Source of the DNA: Pseudorhodobacter sp.
GTDB taxonomy: Bacteria > Pseudomonadota > Alphaproteobacteria > Rhodobacterales > Rhodobacteraceae
Assembly: GCA_024642045.1 (NCBI GenBank)
Contig: JAHEBX010000005.1
Coordinates: 1-53,711 of the forward strand
Direction of reading: 5' to 3'
Length of the DNA stretch: 53,711 nt
A program made the position numbers and the translations under genes. Positions 52,830-53,711 of this stretch are shown here, piece by piece. The notes under the pieces are model-generated. The model made no database searches, had not been told where the DNA came from, and worked only from the letters and a program-made list of their open reading frames with translations. Each line of letters begins with the position of its first letter. Positions within the stretch are counted from its first letter, which is position 1.

Positions 52830-53711
52830 ATGGCAGTAGACGTTCTTATGCCCGCGCTTTCACCCACTATGGAAGAAGGCACGCTGGCAAAATGGCTGGT
52901 CAAAGAAGGTGACGAGGTCAAATCGGGCCAGATCATCGCAGAAATCGAAACCGACAAGGCGACGATGGAATTTGAGGCCGTGGATGAAGGCAAGGTTGGC
53001 CGGATTCTGGTGGCCGAAGGCACAGCAGGCGTGAAGGTGAACACACCGATCATGGTGCTGGTTGAGGATGGCGAGAGCGCTAATGCAGCCCCCGCTGCCG
53101 CCAAGGCCGAGGCCGCACCTGCAGCCGCAAAAGTCGAGGTTGCGGTGGCGGCTCCGGTCGCAGTGGTTTCCAAAGCCAGCCCCGATTGGCCCGAAGGCAC
53201 GCCGATGAAGACCATGACCGTGCGGGAAGCCCTGCGCGAAGCCATGGCCGAAGAAATGCGCGCCAATGATGCTGTGATGCTGATGGGCGAAGAGGTTGGC
53301 GAATACCAAGGCGCCTATAAGATCAGCCAAGGTCTGCTGGACGAGTTTGGACCCAAGCGCATTGTGGATACGCCGATCACCGAGGCTGGCTTTACCGGCA
53401 TCGCGATTGGTGCGGCTTGGGGTGGCTTGAACCCGATTGTCGAGTTCATGACTTTTAACTTCGCGATGCAAGCCATTGACCATATTCTGAATTCGGCGGC
53501 CAAGACCAACTATATGTCCGGCGGCCAGTTGGGTTGCCCGATTGTGTTCCGTGGAGCCAATGGCGCTGCGGCCCGCGTGGGCGCGCAACATTCGCAGGAT
53601 TACGCGGCGTGGTATGCAGCTATTCCGGGCCTGCGGGTGGTGATGCCCTATTCGGCGGCGGATGCGAAGGGCCTCTTGAAACAGGCGATCCGTGATCCGA
53701 ACCCGGTGGTG
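52830..53711 (+). CDS. pdhB: Pyruvate dehydrogenase E1 component, beta subunit with N-terminal lipoyl domain (3' truncated by window)
   Basis: [54 protein letters not shown] lipoyl domain, then [41 protein letters not shown]; open to window end. Confidence 0.97.
   Translation, partial: MAVDVLMPALSPTMEEGTLAKWLVKEGDEVKSGQIIAEIETDKATMEFEAVDEGKVGRILVAEGTAGVKVNTPIMVLVEDGESANAAPAAAKAEAAPAAAKVEVAVAAPVAVVSKASPDWPEGTPMKTMTVREALREAMAEEMRANDAVMLMGEEVGEYQGAYKISQGLLDEFGPKRIVDTPITEAGFTGIAIGAAWGGLNPIVEFMTFNFAMQAIDHILNSAAKTNYMSGGQLGCPIVFRGANGAAARVGAQHSQDYAAWYAAIPGLRVVMPYSAADAKGLLKQAIRDPNPVV

Noticed and set aside
51878-53266. 462-aa - strand ORF antisense to pdhA/pdhB
   Set aside because: pdhA/pdhB are clear; the ORF spans the intergenic SD and has no recognisable domain.

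Overview
A 53.7 kb window of what looks like an alphaproteobacterial (Rhodobacteraceae-like) chromosome. It is a dense core-genome region with about 51 protein-coding genes, four tRNA genes (2x tRNA-Asp(GTC), tRNA-Val(TAC), tRNA-Val(CAC)) and several clear intrinsic terminators. I see no rRNA, CRISPR array, transposase, phage or defence island. Recognisable genes include lpdA, queA, tgt, a YhdP/AsmA-like protein, bcp, an M23 peptidase-bactofilin pair, prfB, PBP1A, amidase, ispG, rodZ-like, hemA (ALAS), lon, an HU-like gene, aroB/aroK, xerD-like, corC-like, eno, rarD, anmK, tyrS, two cyclophilins, pgk, class I fba, ftsB and pdhA/pdhB (partial). I did not find a convincing novel multi-gene system. 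The most interesting signals are regulatory: (1) a shared 20-bp palindromic operator (ATAGTTTAAT-NNNN-AACTAY) upstream of both pdhA and the distant lpdA; (2) two CG-centred/GTTA..TAAC sites about 21 bp apart upstream of fba; (3) a perfect FNR/FnrL box upstream of hemA; (4) a near-identical 22-mer at two intergenic sites, one fused to a nested GC-rich hairpin; (5) an intrinsic terminator for a dsbA-like gene embedded antisense in the 3' end of ispG; (6) an uncharacterised small-membrane-protein/secreted-repeat-protein pair upstream of xerD. All calls come from reading the sequence and ORF translations; no searches were run.
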